Made by a program: the position numbers and the translations under genes. Under the pieces are notes generated by a model. It saw only the letters and a list, made by a program, of their open reading frames with translations, was not told the origin of the DNA and ran no database searches. Below, piece by piece: positions 20,954 to 30,404 of a DNA stretch of 64,000 bases (its first letter is position 1; each line of letters opens with the position of its first letter). The DNA is from Micromonospora inositola (GTDB lineage Bacteria; Actinomycetota; Actinomycetes; Mycobacteriales; Micromonosporaceae): NCBI RefSeq assembly GCF_900090285.1, contig NZ_LT607754.1, forward strand, positions 496,001-560,000, read 5' to 3'.

Positions 20954-21682
20954 ATGGCGATTCCCCTCCCCCGGCCCGGCGCGGTCGTCGGCCTCACCCG
21001 CTCGGCCCTGGACCAGGCGCTCGGCTCCGCCGCCTCGTTCGCCGCCGTACCGGCCCGCGCCTTCGCGGTCCTCGACGAGGTCGAGGCGCTGCTGCGCCGG
21101 ATCAACGGGGTGGTGGACCGGATCGACGGCACCCTGGACCGCACCGACCGGGTACTCACCGACGCGGAGACGGCGGTCCGCGAGGTCGCGGTGATCAGCG
21201 CCGCCGCCACCGGCGCGATCGAGACCGCCACCGAGGTCGCCGCCGCGGCCGCCGTGGTGGTGGGCGAGGCCGAGCGGGTGGCCCGGGCCGCCGGCGCGGT
21301 GGTCGCCGAGGCGGACGCGGTGGCCGGGCGGGCCGCCGGCACGGTGGTCGCCGCCGAGGAGCCCGCCGGCACCGCCGCCGAACTGCTGGCCGCGTACGAG
21401 CCGACGCTGCGTCGGGCCGCGCCCATGGCGAGCCGGTTCATCGAGCAGCTCAGCCCGGAGGAGGTGACCGCGGCGATCCGGCTCGTCGACGAGCTGCCGA
21501 AGCTCAAGGAGCACCTGACCGCGGACATCCTGCCGATCCTGGCCACCCTGGACCGGGTCGGCCCGGACCTGCACGACCTGCTCGACGTCACCCGCGACCT
21601 CAAACTCGCTGTCGCCGGCATCCCCGGGCTGGGCATGCTGCGCCGCCGGGGTGAACGTCTCAGCGACGAGCCGGCCGACTGA
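20954..21682 (+). CDS. Ala-rich helical hypothetical protein
   Basis: This 242-residue protein is dominated by Ala/Val/Glu helices (residues about 70-140 look like a long amphipathic or coiled-coil stretch). Two ordered flanks are LDEVEALLRRINGVVDRIDG and SPEEVTAAIRLVDELPKLKE. There is no signal peptide and no catalytic motif. The heptad-like DGTLDRTDRVLTDAETAV region suggests self-association, a phasin-like appearance. I do not recognise a family. Confidence 0.75.
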   Translation: MAIPLPRPGAVVGLTRSALDQALGSAASFAAVPARAFAVLDEVEALLRRINGVVDRIDGTLDRTDRVLTDAETAVREVAVISAAATGAIETATEVAAAAAVVVGEAERVARAAGAVVAEADAVAGRAAGTVVAAEEPAGTAAELLAAYEPTLRRAAPMASRFIEQLSPEEVTAAIRLVDELPKLKEHLTADILPILATLDRVGPDLHDLLDVTRDLKLAVAGIPGLGMLRRRGERLSDEPAD

Positions 21683-21744
21683 CCCGTCGGCGCCGGACCC
21701 GCGCCGCCACCCTGCCGGCCGGCGCGGCGGAGCGCCCTCGCGAG

Positions 21745-22644
21745 TCAGGCGGGCGGGGCGTACAGCTCGTCGATCTCGACGCGGCGGGGCAGCGCCACCG
21801 AGGCGCCGAGCCGCCGTACGCAGGCCGCCCCGGCCGCCGCCGCCCAGTGCACCGCGTCGACCAGCTCCCGTCCCTCGCCCCAGGCGACGGCCAGGGCGGC
21901 GGTGAACGCGTCACCCGCGGCGGTGGAGTCCACCGCCTCGACCTTGACCGGCGGGACGTGCACCGAGCGGCCGTCCCGGTCGACGTACCAGGCGCCCTGC
22001 GCGCCGAGGGTCAGCACCGCCCGGGGCACCAGGTCGAGCAGCGCCGCCGGCTCGTCCCGACCCCGGCCGGTGAGCGCCTGCGCCTCGGTCTCGTTGACCA
22101 CCAGCAGGTCCACCGCGGCGAGCAGGTCCGCCGGCACCTGCCGGGCCGGCGCCGCGTTCAGAATCACCCGGGTGCCGGCGTCCCGGGCCGCCACCGCCGC
22201 CTCGGTCACCGTCTCGACCGGCACCTCCAGCTGGGCGACCAGCACGTCCGCCTCGCGTACGGCGTGCAGCTCGCCCTCGGTCAGCCCGACGAACGTCCCG
22301 TTGGCGCCGGGCGTCACCAGGATCGCGTTCTCCCCCTCGGCGCCCACCATGACCAGCGCGACCCCGGACGCCCCGTACACCACCCGGAGCTGGCCGGTGT
22401 CCACCCCGGCGGCGGTGATCCGGGCCTTGAGGGTGACCCCGAAGGCGTCCGAGCCGATCGCGCCGAGGAAGACGCAGGACGCGCCGGCCCGCACCGCGGC
22501 GACCGCCTGGTTGGCGCCCTTGCCGCCGGGGAGCATCACGAAGTCGCTGCCGAGCAGGGTCTCCCCCGGCCGGGGCAGCGCGGGCGCGCTGCCGACCAGG
22601 TCCATGTTGGCGCTGCCCACCACAGCCACCCGGGTCTGCTGCAT
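21745..22644 (-). CDS. rbsK: Ribokinase
   Basis: This PfkB-family sugar kinase of 299 residues starts VAVVGSANMDLVGSAPALPR, with the substrate-binding GGKGANQAVAAVRAGA and the catalytic-base and anion-hole motif DSTAAGDAFTAALAVA. It phosphorylates ribose at O5, linking it to the pentose phosphate pathway. It is unaccompanied by ribose transport genes. The next gene upstream on the strand is an unrelated ABC ATPase. Confidence 0.92.
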   Translation of the reverse strand: MQQTRVAVVGSANMDLVGSAPALPRPGETLLGSDFVMLPGGKGANQAVAAVRAGASCVFLGAIGSDAFGVTLKARITAAGVDTGQLRVVYGASGVALVMVGAEGENAILVTPGANGTFVGLTEGELHAVREADVLVAQLEVPVETVTEAAVAARDAGTRVILNAAPARQVPADLLAAVDLLVVNETEAQALTGRGRDEPAALLDLVPRAVLTLGAQGAWYVDRDGRSVHVPPVKVEAVDSTAAGDAFTAALAVAWGEGRELVDAVHWAAAAGAACVRRLGASVALPRRVEIDELYAPPA

Positions 22645-22661
22645 GACGGTTCCTCTCCGCC

Positions 22662-23516
22662 TCAGGCGGCGCGGGCGGTCCAGCGCTCGCCGGAGCGCTC
22701 GACGACCAGGGGCAGGCCGAAGGTCTTCGACAGGTTGTCGGCGGTGAGGGTGTCGGCGAGCAGTCCCTGCGCCATTACGCCGCCCTCACGCAGCAGCAGC
22801 GCGTGGGTGAAGCCCGGCGGGATCTCCTCCACGTGGTGGGTCACCAGCACCAGCGCCGGGGCGTCCGGGTCGTACGCCAGCTCGGCCAGCCGGGCCACCA
22901 GGTCCTCGCGCCCGCCCAGGTCGAGCCCGGCGGCCGGCTCGTCGAGGAGCAGCAGTTCGGGGTCGGTCATCAGCGCGCGGGCGATCTGCACCCGCTTGCG
23001 CTCCCCCTCCGACAGCGTGCCGTACGCGCGGTCGGCCAGGTGCCCGATGCCGAGCTGCCCGAGCAGGGCCCGGGCACGGGCCTCGTCGGTGCGGTCGTAG
23101 CTCTCCCGCCAGCGGCCCACCACGGACCAGGCGGCGGTGACCACGACGTCGCTGACCCGCTCGTCGACGGGGACCCGCTCGGCCAGCGCGGCGGTGGAGA
23201 GGCCGATCCGCATCCGCAGCTCGTTGACCTCGGTGCGGCCGATCCGCTCGCCGAGCACGTACGCGGCGCCGGTGGTCGGGTGCAGCCGCCCCGCGGCCAG
23301 GCTCAGCAGGGTCGTCTTGCCGGCTCCGTTCGGCCCGAGCACCACCCAGCGCTCGTCCAGCTCGACCCGCCAGTCGACGTCGTGCAGCAACGCGGTGCCG
23401 GAGCGCTTGACGCCGACCCCGTCGAGGCTGACCACCAGATCCGCGTCCACGGTCGAGGGGGCGGCGGGGGCGCCGGCGGCGCCGGGGATCAGGTCACCAG
23501 TCACCGGTCCATCCAA
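22662..23516 (-). CDS. Stand-alone ABC transporter ATPase
   Basis: This 284-residue ATPase shows Walker A VLGPNGAGKTTLLSLAAGR, signature LSEGERKRVQIARALM, Walker B LLLLDEPAAGLDLGG and switch His in LVTHHVEE. No permease is encoded next to it. Similar stand-alone ATPases (ModF/YlmA-like) often have non-transport or unknown partners. The N-terminal 25 residues are low-complexity Ala/Pro. It ends 18 bases upstream of the ribokinase start. Confidence 0.88.
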   Translation of the reverse strand: MDGPVTGDLIPGAAGAPAAPSTVDADLVVSLDGVGVKRSGTALLHDVDWRVELDERWVVLGPNGAGKTTLLSLAAGRLHPTTGAAYVLGERIGRTEVNELRMRIGLSTAALAERVPVDERVSDVVVTAAWSVVGRWRESYDRTDEARARALLGQLGIGHLADRAYGTLSEGERKRVQIARALMTDPELLLLDEPAAGLDLGGREDLVARLAELAYDPDAPALVLVTHHVEEIPPGFTHALLLREGGVMAQGLLADTLTADNLSKTFGLPLVVERSGERWTARAA

Positions 23517-23629
23517 TCACGCACCGCGTGCGCTGCCCCCCACGGGCGGCGCCGCCACCATAAGGTGAGGCGCCGTGTCGTTGGTCACCTACCCGGAGGA
23601 CGGTCCATGCCCTGTCAGGAGCCGCGCGG

Positions 23630-24649
23630 ATGAGCGCGGTCATCGAGATTGAGGGTCTCCGTAAGACCTTCCACACACTCCGCCACGGGCGTCGGGTCGC
23701 CGTCGACGGTTTCGACCTGCTGGTCGAGGCCGGCCAGGTGCACGGCTTCCTCGGGCCCAACGGCTCGGGCAAGACCACCACGCTGCGCGCCCTGCTGGGG
23801 CTGGTCGGGGCGGACGGCGGCCGGATGAGCGTGCTCGGGGCGCCCTCGCCGGCGCGGCTGCCCGAGGTCGCCGGCCGGGTCGGCGCGATCGTGGAGAGCC
23901 CGCAGTTCTTCGGCAACTTCACCGCCCACCGGACGCTGCGGCTGCTCGCCGTGGCCGGGGGCGTGCCGACCAGCCGGGTGGACGAGGTGCTGGAGCAGGT
24001 CGGCCTGCGCGATCGGGGCGACGAGCGGGTCAAGGGCTACTCGCTGGGCATGAAGCAGCGGCTGGCGGTGGCGTCGGCGTTGCTGAAGAGCCCGGAACTG
24101 CTGATCCTCGACGAGCCGGCGAACGGGCTGGACCCGGCGGGGATCCGGGAGATGCGGGACCTGATGCGGTCGCTCTCCGCGGCGGGCGTGACCGTACTGC
24201 TCTCCAGCCACATCCTGGCCGAGATCCAGCTCATCTGCGACCACGTGACGATCATCAGCCGGGGCCGCCGGGTCGCGGCCGGGCCGGTCGACGAGGTGCT
24301 CGCCGGTTTCGACCAGCACGAGTGGCAGGTCCGGGTGGCCGAGCCGGAGCGCGCGGCGGAGCTGCTGCGGGCGCTCGGGCTGGCGGTCACCACGCATCCC
24401 GACCAGCTGGTGATCGCCGGGGTGGACGAGCCGGAGCTGATCAGCCGCACGCTGGGCGAGCAGGGCCTCTGGGTACGCGAGCTGGTCCCGCTCCGGCCGG
24501 ACCTGGAGAGCGTCTTCCTGGAGCTGACCGGGACCACGCCGCAGCCGGCGGTGCCCCGCCAGGTGGGCGGTTCGGTCCGGCCGGACGCCGGTCCGGAAGA
24601 CCTGGTGATCGACCTCGACGCGCGCGAGAACCGGGAGGTGGGGGCGTGA
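23630..24649 (+). CDS. ABC transporter ATPase (CcmA/BcrA type)
   Basis: This 339-residue ATPase has Walker A FLGPNGSGKTTTLRALLGL, signature YSLGMKQRLAVASALL, Walker B LLILDEPANGLDPAGI, and switch His in LLSSHILAE. The C-terminal extension (residues about 220-339) is typical of BcrA-like exporters. The downstream permease starts inside its stop codon (GTGA), so they form one transporter. The substrate is unknown; bacitracin- or lantibiotic-type exporters are the nearest class. Confidence 0.92.
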   Translation: MSAVIEIEGLRKTFHTLRHGRRVAVDGFDLLVEAGQVHGFLGPNGSGKTTTLRALLGLVGADGGRMSVLGAPSPARLPEVAGRVGAIVESPQFFGNFTAHRTLRLLAVAGGVPTSRVDEVLEQVGLRDRGDERVKGYSLGMKQRLAVASALLKSPELLILDEPANGLDPAGIREMRDLMRSLSAAGVTVLLSSHILAEIQLICDHVTIISRGRRVAAGPVDEVLAGFDQHEWQVRVAEPERAAELLRALGLAVTTHPDQLVIAGVDEPELISRTLGEQGLWVRELVPLRPDLESVFLELTGTTPQPAVPRQVGGSVRPDAGPEDLVIDLDARENREVGA

Positions 24650-25656
24650 ACCTGGTCCGTGCCGAGTTGGAGCGGCTGTCCGCGCGCCGCTTCGTGCAGC
24701 TGATGGTGGTGCTGCTGCTGACCGCGTTCGCGGTTACCGCCGCGACCACGCTCGCCGGGTCGCACCGGCCGACCCCGGCCGAGATGAGCCGGGCCCAGGC
24801 CCAGGCCGCCGAGCAGCGGAGCAGCATGACGGCGGCGCACGACCGGTGCCTGCGGATCAAGGCGGGGACGCTCGCGCCCGAGGAGAGCGACTACGTCCCC
24901 GGGGACTGCAGCGAGATCGACCCGGTCCGGATGGAGCGGGTGCCGGTGGCGGCGGACTTCCTCAACGGCGTCTTCACCTTCGCCAACCAGGCCCGCCCGC
25001 TGCTCTACTTCCTTGTCGCCTTCCTGATGCTCTTCGGCTTCCTGGTCGGGGCGTCGTACATCGGGGCCGACCTGAACTCCGGCGGGGTGGTGAACCTGCT
25101 CCTCTGGCGGCCCCGCCGGTGGGCGGTGCTCGGCGCGAAGCTCAGCACCCTGCTCGGCGCGCTGCTGGTGCTCTCGGCGGTGGCGTCGGCGGCGTACCTG
25201 GCCGTGTTCTGGCTGATCGGGCAGACCGCCGGGCTGCCGGGCCGGCTGGACGGCGAATTCTGGCAGTCGCTGGGCGGGACGTACGGACGAGGGCTGGTGC
25301 TGGTGCTGCTGGCCGCCGCGCTGGGTTTCGCGATCGCCACGCTGGGCCGGCACACGTCGGCGGCGCTGGGCACGGTGGCCGCGTACCTGGTGGTATGGGA
25401 GTTGGGCGCCCGGCTGGTGCTGCAGATCGTCGGGGCGGCCCGCCCCGACCAGTGGATGCTCTCCAGCTATCTGGCCGCCTGGCTCACCGGGGGGGCCCGG
25501 TTCTGGGACAACCACGCGTGCCGGGGCGAGGTGAACGGCTTCTGCGACGGCTTCTACACCCTGAGCTGGGCGCCGGGGCTTGCGGTGCTGCTCGCGCTGA
25601 CGGCGGCGCTGGTGGTGGCCGCCTTCGCCGCGTTCCGTCGCCGCGACCTGATCTGA
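24646..25656 (+). CDS. ABC-2 type permease partner
   Basis: This 336-residue membrane protein starts at GTG 24646, overlapping the ATPase stop by four bases. It has six hydrophobic segments, with a large extracytoplasmic loop between helices 1 and 2 (residues about 30-110) and another before the last helix that contains two Cys (HACRGEVNGFCDGF). Those loops could form disulfides outside the membrane. It works with the ATPase at 23630. Confidence 0.9.
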   Translation: MNLVRAELERLSARRFVQLMVVLLLTAFAVTAATTLAGSHRPTPAEMSRAQAQAAEQRSSMTAAHDRCLRIKAGTLAPEESDYVPGDCSEIDPVRMERVPVAADFLNGVFTFANQARPLLYFLVAFLMLFGFLVGASYIGADLNSGGVVNLLLWRPRRWAVLGAKLSTLLGALLVLSAVASAAYLAVFWLIGQTAGLPGRLDGEFWQSLGGTYGRGLVLVLLAAALGFAIATLGRHTSAALGTVAAYLVVWELGARLVLQIVGAARPDQWMLSSYLAAWLTGGARFWDNHACRGEVNGFCDGFYTLSWAPGLAVLLALTAALVVAAFAAFRRRDLI

Positions 25657-25660
25657 CCGC

Positions 25661-25700
25661 GCTGACCGGCTCCCGCCCCCGGCGGTGGGAGCCGGTCAGC
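25661..25700 (+). terminator. Terminator of the ABC operon
   Basis: A perfect 14-bp inverted repeat (GCTGACCGGCTCCC / GGGAGCCGGTCAGC) starts four bases after the permease stop. Confidence 0.85.
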
Positions 25701-25798
25701 GCACGGCAACTCCTTGCAGAGATGAGTTGCCTCGTGAAGAATTCCTTCACATGGCGGCGCCACCGACGAGGGCACCGGCCGGCAGGCCCGCCGGCCGG

Positions 25799-26974
25799 TC
25801 AGCCGACCGTGGAGCCGAACACCTCGTCGCGAACCGCGTCCAGCGCGGTACGCAGCGCGCCCCGCAGGATCGGCTCCTCGGTGAGCCCGGTGGGCACCAC
25901 CCGGGGGCGGACCAGCGTGATCGCCGCGACCTCGTGCTGCACCCGCTCGGCCAGCGCCGCCCCACCGGCCTGGCCCACCTCGCCGGCGAGCACCACCAGC
26001 GGCGGGTCGAGCACCACGCAGGTGCTGGCCACCCCGAGGGCCAGCCGGCGGCCCAGCTCGTCGAGGACCGGGCCACCCGCCGCGCCGGCGGCGACGGCGG
26101 CGCGCACCGCGTCGGCCGGGGTGTCGGCGGCGAAGCCGTGCTCGGCGGCCACCGCATGGACCGCGTCGGCACCGGCGAGCTGCTGGAACGCCGGCTTGGC
26201 CCGCTTGGAGACGTCCCGCGGGATCGACGCCCCGGGGACCGGCAGGTAGCCGATCTCGCCGGCCGCGCCGCTGCTGCCGTGGTGCAGCCGGCCGCCGAGC
26301 ATGATCGCCAGGCCGACGCCCGCTCCCACCCACACCAGCACGAAGTCCGACACCCCCTGGGCGGCGCCGGACTGCGCCTCGGCGACGGCGGCGAGGTTGA
26401 CGTCGTTCTCGAAGACCACCGGGGTGTGCAGGTCCTCCCGGAGCGCGGCGAGCAGGCCGCTGTGCCAGCGCGGCAGGTTGAACGCGAAGGTGATGTCCCC
26501 GGTGCCCGGGTCGACCAGGCCGGGGGTGCCCAGCACGACCCGCCGTACGCTCGACAGCTCCGCGCCGGCGCTGCTCGCCGCCTGGACCACCGCGTTGTGC
26601 ACCACGCCCACCGGGTCGTCGGTGTCCTTCGTGGACTGCTCCACCCGGCCGATCACCGCGCCGGTGATGTCCGCGCAGGCCGCCACCACCCGCTCCGCGC
26701 CGACGTCGACCCCGACCACGTGGGCGCTGCCCGGCCGGACCGCGTAGAGCTGGGCGTTCGGGCCCCGCCCGCCGGCCTGCTCGCCGACCCGGGTGACCAG
26801 GCCCCGCTCCTCCAGCCGCTCCACCAGCTGGGAGGCGGTGACCTTGGAGAGCCCGGTCAGCTCGCCGATCCGGGCCCGGGTGAGGGGGCCGCGTTCGAGG
26901 AGCAGCTCCAGCGCCGCGCGGTCATTGAGCGCCCGCAACAGGCGAGGGGTGCCGGGCAGCCGGGTCGCACTCAT
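25799..26974 (-). CDS. ROK family transcriptional regulator
   Basis: This 391-residue protein has an N-terminal MarR-like winged helix (RARIGELTGLSKVTASQLVE) and a C-terminal ROK sugar-kinase-like domain. The ROK domain shows VVGVDVGAERVVAACADI and the His-containing LHHGSSGAAGEIGYLPVPG, but lacks the full CGxxGCxE zinc motif. It likely senses an amino sugar or sugar phosphate. It is divergent from the NagZ-type glycosidase at 27149, which makes that gene a probable target. Confidence 0.88.
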   Translation of the reverse strand: MSATRLPGTPRLLRALNDRAALELLLERGPLTRARIGELTGLSKVTASQLVERLEERGLVTRVGEQAGGRGPNAQLYAVRPGSAHVVGVDVGAERVVAACADITGAVIGRVEQSTKDTDDPVGVVHNAVVQAASSAGAELSSVRRVVLGTPGLVDPGTGDITFAFNLPRWHSGLLAALREDLHTPVVFENDVNLAAVAEAQSGAAQGVSDFVLVWVGAGVGLAIMLGGRLHHGSSGAAGEIGYLPVPGASIPRDVSKRAKPAFQQLAGADAVHAVAAEHGFAADTPADAVRAAVAAGAAGGPVLDELGRRLALGVASTCVVLDPPLVVLAGEVGQAGGAALAERVQHEVAAITLVRPRVVPTGLTEEPILRGALRTALDAVRDEVFGSTVG

Positions 26975-26984
26975 GCCACGTCCT

Positions 26985-27025
26985 CTATTTTCAGTAAACT
27001 TTGCTAACCACTAAAGACCTGCAGA
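26985..27025. promoter_or_regulatory. AT-rich divergent promoter/operator region of ROK gene and NagZ
   Basis: This unusually AT-rich stretch (TATTTTCAGTAAACTTTGCT then AACCACTAAAG) lies just upstream of the ROK start. It holds a loose palindrome, GTTAGC-AAA-GTTTAC, on the minus strand. It resembles NagC/ROK-type operators, which are AT-rich with degenerate dyads. No consensus was computed. Confidence 0.4.
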
Positions 27026-27148
27026 CGGGTGCCCGTTAGCGTATCGGCCACCCCGATCCGGAGTCTTCGGACGACCCGGCAGCGACGCCGTCCGGGACGG
27101 CCGCTCCGGTGCGACACTCGTGCCGTCCGGCACCGAAAGGGGTAACAC

Positions 27149-28600
27149 GTGGGGTTGGATCCAGGACTTCGCCGGCTCGCGCTGGGCACCCTGCTCGCCG
27201 CGTACCCGGGGCCGGTCCCGCCCGACTGGGCGGTGGACCTGCTGGCCGAGGGACTCGCCGGGCACACCCTGTTCGGCACCAACATCCACGACCCGGCCCA
27301 GGTGGCGGCGGGCACCGCCGCCCTGCGGGCCGGCCGGTCGGACGTCATCATCGCGATCGACGAGGAGGGCGGTGACGTCACCCGGCTGGCCCACGCCACC
27401 GGCAGCCCGTACCCAGGCAACGCCGCGCTCGGCGCGGTCGACGACGTGACGCTGACCCGCCAGGTGTACGCGGCGATCGGCGCGGAGCTGGCCGCCCTCG
27501 GCATCACCGTCGACCTGGCCCCCACCGTCGACGTCAACACCGCGGACGACAACCCGGTCATCGGCACCCGCTCGTTCGGCGCCGACCCGGCCCGGGTGGC
27601 CGCCCACTCGGCCGCCGCCGTGACCGGCCTCCAGTCGGCCGGGGTGGCCGCCTGCGCCAAGCACTTCCCCGGCCACGGCGCGACCGTCGCCGACTCCCAC
27701 CACGAGCTGCCCACCGTCGACGTGCCGCCGGCCCTCCTGCGCCAGCGGGACCTGCCGCCGTTCGCGGCCGTCGTCGACGCCGGCGTCCGCGCGGTGATGA
27801 CCGCCCACATCCGGGTGCCGGCGCTGACCGGCGACGGCCCGGCCACCTTCAGCCGGGCGGTCCTGGTCGACCTGCTGCGCCGGGAGTACGGCTTCACCGG
27901 CACCGTGATCACCGACGCGCTGGAGATGAAGGGCGCCGCGCTGGCCGCGGGCGGCGTCGGACTGGCCGCCGTGCGCGCCCTGGCCGCCGGGGCCGACCTG
28001 CTCTGCATCGGCGCGAAGGTCGACGCCGAACTGGTGGAGCAGGTGGCGGCGGAGATCGTCGAGGCGCTCGCCGACGGGCGGTTGGACCGGGGCCGGGTCG
28101 AGGAGGCGGCCGGCCGCGCCGCCGACCTGGCCGCCTGGACCAGCGCCCCCGGCACCCCGAAGCCGGGCGTCGACGGGCTCGGGTACGCCGCGGCGCTCCG
28201 GGCGGTACGCGTCGAGGGCGACGTCGCCGAGCTGACCAAGCCGCTCGTGGTGCAGCTGCACGCCGACTCCACCATCGCCGAGGGTCGGGTGCCGTGGGGG
28301 CTGGGCCCGCACATCGCCGACGCCGAGGAGGTCCGCGCGTTGGCCGGTGAGACCGACCCGGAGGCGCTGCGCCGACTCGCCGGGGACCGACCCATCGTGC
28401 TGGTCGGCCGGCATCTGCACCGGCTCCCGGGCGGCCCGGAGCTGGTCGACGCGCTGGCCGCCATGCACCCGGTCACGGTGGTGGAGATGGGCTGGCCGGG
28501 CCGCTGGCGGCCGACCGGCGCCCGGGCGTTCGTCATCACGTACGGCGCCAGCCACGCCAACGGACGAGCAGCGGCACAGGTGCTCGGTCTCACCGGCTGA
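27149..28600 (+). CDS. Glycoside hydrolase family 3, beta-N-acetylglucosaminidase (NagZ-like)
   Basis: This 483-residue cytoplasmic-type enzyme is predicted to release GlcNAc from peptidoglycan fragments. The family's KHFPGHGATVADSHHELPTVD region contains the NagZ-specific loop with its Asp-His pair, and the nucleophile Asp is in VITDALEMKG. The C-terminal ~130 residues form a second alpha/beta domain (LVVQLHADSTIAEGRVPWGL). No signal peptide is evident. The start is GTG 27149 with AAGGGG upstream. The divergent ROK gene suggests amino-sugar control. Confidence 0.9.
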   Translation: MGLDPGLRRLALGTLLAAYPGPVPPDWAVDLLAEGLAGHTLFGTNIHDPAQVAAGTAALRAGRSDVIIAIDEEGGDVTRLAHATGSPYPGNAALGAVDDVTLTRQVYAAIGAELAALGITVDLAPTVDVNTADDNPVIGTRSFGADPARVAAHSAAAVTGLQSAGVAACAKHFPGHGATVADSHHELPTVDVPPALLRQRDLPPFAAVVDAGVRAVMTAHIRVPALTGDGPATFSRAVLVDLLRREYGFTGTVITDALEMKGAALAAGGVGLAAVRALAAGADLLCIGAKVDAELVEQVAAEIVEALADGRLDRGRVEEAAGRAADLAAWTSAPGTPKPGVDGLGYAAALRAVRVEGDVAELTKPLVVQLHADSTIAEGRVPWGLGPHIADAEEVRALAGETDPEALRRLAGDRPIVLVGRHLHRLPGGPELVDALAAMHPVTVVEMGWPGRWRPTGARAFVITYGASHANGRAAAQVLGLTG

Positions 28601-28642
28601 TCCGGCGGTCTGAGCGGGCCGGGTAGCGGGTAAACGAGCGGG

Positions 28643-29848
28643 ATGACCGCCACCGGCCCCTGGCTCCGGGCCCTCGCTGACCTGCTCGACCGGTCGCACC
28701 GGCTCCCGCCGGACACGCTGCCGGAGGCGGTGAACGCGGCCCTGGGCGACCTCGGCGTCACGGTCACCGCCTACCTGGTGGACGCCGAGCAGGAGTGGCT
28801 GCGCCCGCTGCCCGAGGCGGGGCGGCCGCTGCCCGAGCCGCTGCCGATCGACACCAGCCTGCCCGGCCGCGCCTACACGGACGTGCGGGCCCGCGCCGGG
28901 CAGGACGGCCGGCTCTGGGTGCCGGTGGTCGACGGTACGGAACGGCTGGGCCTGCTGGCGGTCTCGCTGCCGAACGGACTCGATCCGGAGGACGACGCCG
29001 TCCGCGACGGCTGCCGCCTGATCGCCGGGTTGATCGGCCACCTGGTGGCGAGCAAGACGGCGTACGGCGACCTCCTGCGCCGGGCCCGGCGCAGTGCCCC
29101 GATGGCGCTGTCGGCCGAGCTGCTCTGGCAGTTGCTCCCGCCGCTGACCTTCGCCACCGAGGCCGTGGTGGTCAGCGCGATCCTCGAGCCCTGCTACGAG
29201 GTCGGCGGGGACGCCTTCGACTACGCGTTGGACGGCGGGACGCTCGCGCTGGCGATCCTGGACGGGGTGGGGCACGGCCTGCCGGCGGTGCTCACCACCT
29301 CGGTCGCGCTCTCCGCGCTGCGGGCGGCCCGGCGCGCCGGCACGGAACTGGCCGGTCTGGCCGCGGCGGTTGACGCCGGGCTGCGCAGCCAGTGGACGGA
29401 CGGGCGGTTCGTGACCGGCCAGCTGGCCTCCCTCGACGTCGACAGCGGCCGGCTCCGGTACGTCAACGCCGGGCATCCCGCCCCGGTGCTGCTGCGCCGC
29501 GGTCGGGCCGTACGCGCGCTGACGGGTGGGCGGCGCATCCCGTTCGGCCTGGCGTTCGGCGGTCCGACCGCAGCCGAGGTGGCCGAGATCCGGCTGGAGC
29601 CCGGCGACCGGCTGCTGCTGCACACCGACGGCGTCACCGAAGCCCGGAACGCCGCCGGCGAGATGTTCGGGCTGCCCCGGATGGCCGATCTCGCCGAGCG
29701 GCTGGTCGGGTCCGGCCTGGCGGCCCCGGAGACGCTACGCAGGTTGAGCCGGGCGGTGACGGAACACCGGGGCACGGGGTCCGGCGACGACGCCACGATG
29801 GTGCTGCTGGAGTGGTCCGGCGAGGCGGCGGCGCGGGTGGAGCCCTGA
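28643..29848 (+). CDS. SpoIIE-type PP2C serine phosphatase with N-terminal GAF-like domain
   Basis: This 401-residue protein has a GAF-like sensor (residues about 10-140) followed by a PPM/SpoIIE phosphatase domain. Metal-binding Asp motifs are YEVGGDAFDYALDGG, AILDGVGHGLPAVL, LLLHTDGVTEARN and GSGDDATMVLLEW. Such proteins dephosphorylate anti-sigma-factor antagonists, and a STAS protein gene lies immediately downstream in convergent orientation, making a partner-switching pair plausible. Confidence 0.9.
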   Translation: MTATGPWLRALADLLDRSHRLPPDTLPEAVNAALGDLGVTVTAYLVDAEQEWLRPLPEAGRPLPEPLPIDTSLPGRAYTDVRARAGQDGRLWVPVVDGTERLGLLAVSLPNGLDPEDDAVRDGCRLIAGLIGHLVASKTAYGDLLRRARRSAPMALSAELLWQLLPPLTFATEAVVVSAILEPCYEVGGDAFDYALDGGTLALAILDGVGHGLPAVLTTSVALSALRAARRAGTELAGLAAAVDAGLRSQWTDGRFVTGQLASLDVDSGRLRYVNAGHPAPVLLRRGRAVRALTGGRRIPFGLAFGGPTAAEVAEIRLEPGDRLLLHTDGVTEARNAAGEMFGLPRMADLAERLVGSGLAAPETLRRLSRAVTEHRGTGSGDDATMVLLEWSGEAAARVEP

Positions 29849-29859
29849 CGAGGGACGGG

Positions 29860-30222
29860 TCAGCGCAGCCGGCGCCAGCCGGGCTCGGCGGTGGGGGTGC
29901 CGTCCGCGTCGCCGCCGGGGAGGCCGAGCAGCACGTCGACCGCGGTGATCCGCAGGACCCGGGTCACCACCGGTTGCGGGTTGGTCACCCGCAGGGTGCC
30001 GCCCCGGCCGACCGCCTCGGCGGCGCCGCGCAGCAGGATGGCCACGCCGGTCGAGTCGAGGAACCTCACGTCGGCGAGATCGATCACGACCTCCACCAGG
30101 CCGGGCCGGTCGAGGACGGCGTCCAGCGCCCGTTCGAGCCGAGGGGCGCTGGCCAGGTCGACCTCGCCGACCGGGGTCAGCACGACGCGGCCGGGGCCCG
30201 CCTCCCGCGTTCCGACCTGCAT
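29860..30222 (-). CDS. STAS domain anti-sigma factor antagonist
   Basis: This 120-residue SpoIIAA/RsbV-like protein has the phosphorylatable Ser in DVRFLDSTGVAILLRGA. ATG 30222 follows a GGGG-rich ribosome binding site; the frame is open further upstream but non-conserved. The C-terminal GDADGTPTAEPGW tail is variable. It converges with the PP2C gene (stop codons 12 bases apart), its likely phosphatase. No kinase (RsbW-type) gene is adjacent. Confidence 0.88.
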   Translation of the reverse strand: MQVGTREAGPGRVVLTPVGEVDLASAPRLERALDAVLDRPGLVEVVIDLADVRFLDSTGVAILLRGAAEAVGRGGTLRVTNPQPVVTRVLRITAVDVLLGLPGGDADGTPTAEPGWRRLR

Positions 30223-30333
30223 GACCCCGCCCCAGTGAGAGAGAACCGATTCCCCCGACCGTCGACGGGCGCCGGGGCGACGATACCGGGCGGGGCCCGG
30301 TCCCACCACCGGACGGACCGGAGGGGGCCCTTC

Positions 30334-30391
30334 TTGAACATGTTCAAAATCTGTCCTACACTGAGCCGGACCTCAATTTGAACATGTTCAA
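30334..30391 (+). promoter_or_regulatory. Promoter with two identical palindromic operators (TetR type)
   Basis: TTGAACATGTTCAA, a perfect 14-bp palindrome, occurs at 30334-30347 and again at 30378-30391, with centres 44 bp apart. The first copy supplies a -35 box TTGAAC; 17 bases later is the -10 box TACACT (30357-30362), so transcription should start near 30370. One operator covers the -35 and the other lies just downstream of the start site. The TetR-family gene at 31350, third in this operon, is the obvious autorepressor. Confidence 0.85.
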
Positions 30392-30404
30392 GAAGGACGG
30401 CGAG

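Noticed and set aside
25725..25752. Near-palindrome GTGAAGAATTCCTTCAC as an operator of the ROK gene
   Set aside because: It lies past the 3' end of that gene rather than in a promoter and is an imperfect dyad; no function could be argued.
27004..29623. Two long minus-strand frames (587 and 870 codons) opposite the GH3 and PP2C genes
   Set aside because: The plus-strand proteins have complete catalytic motifs; the minus-strand translations are Ser/Arg/Pro-rich shadows.
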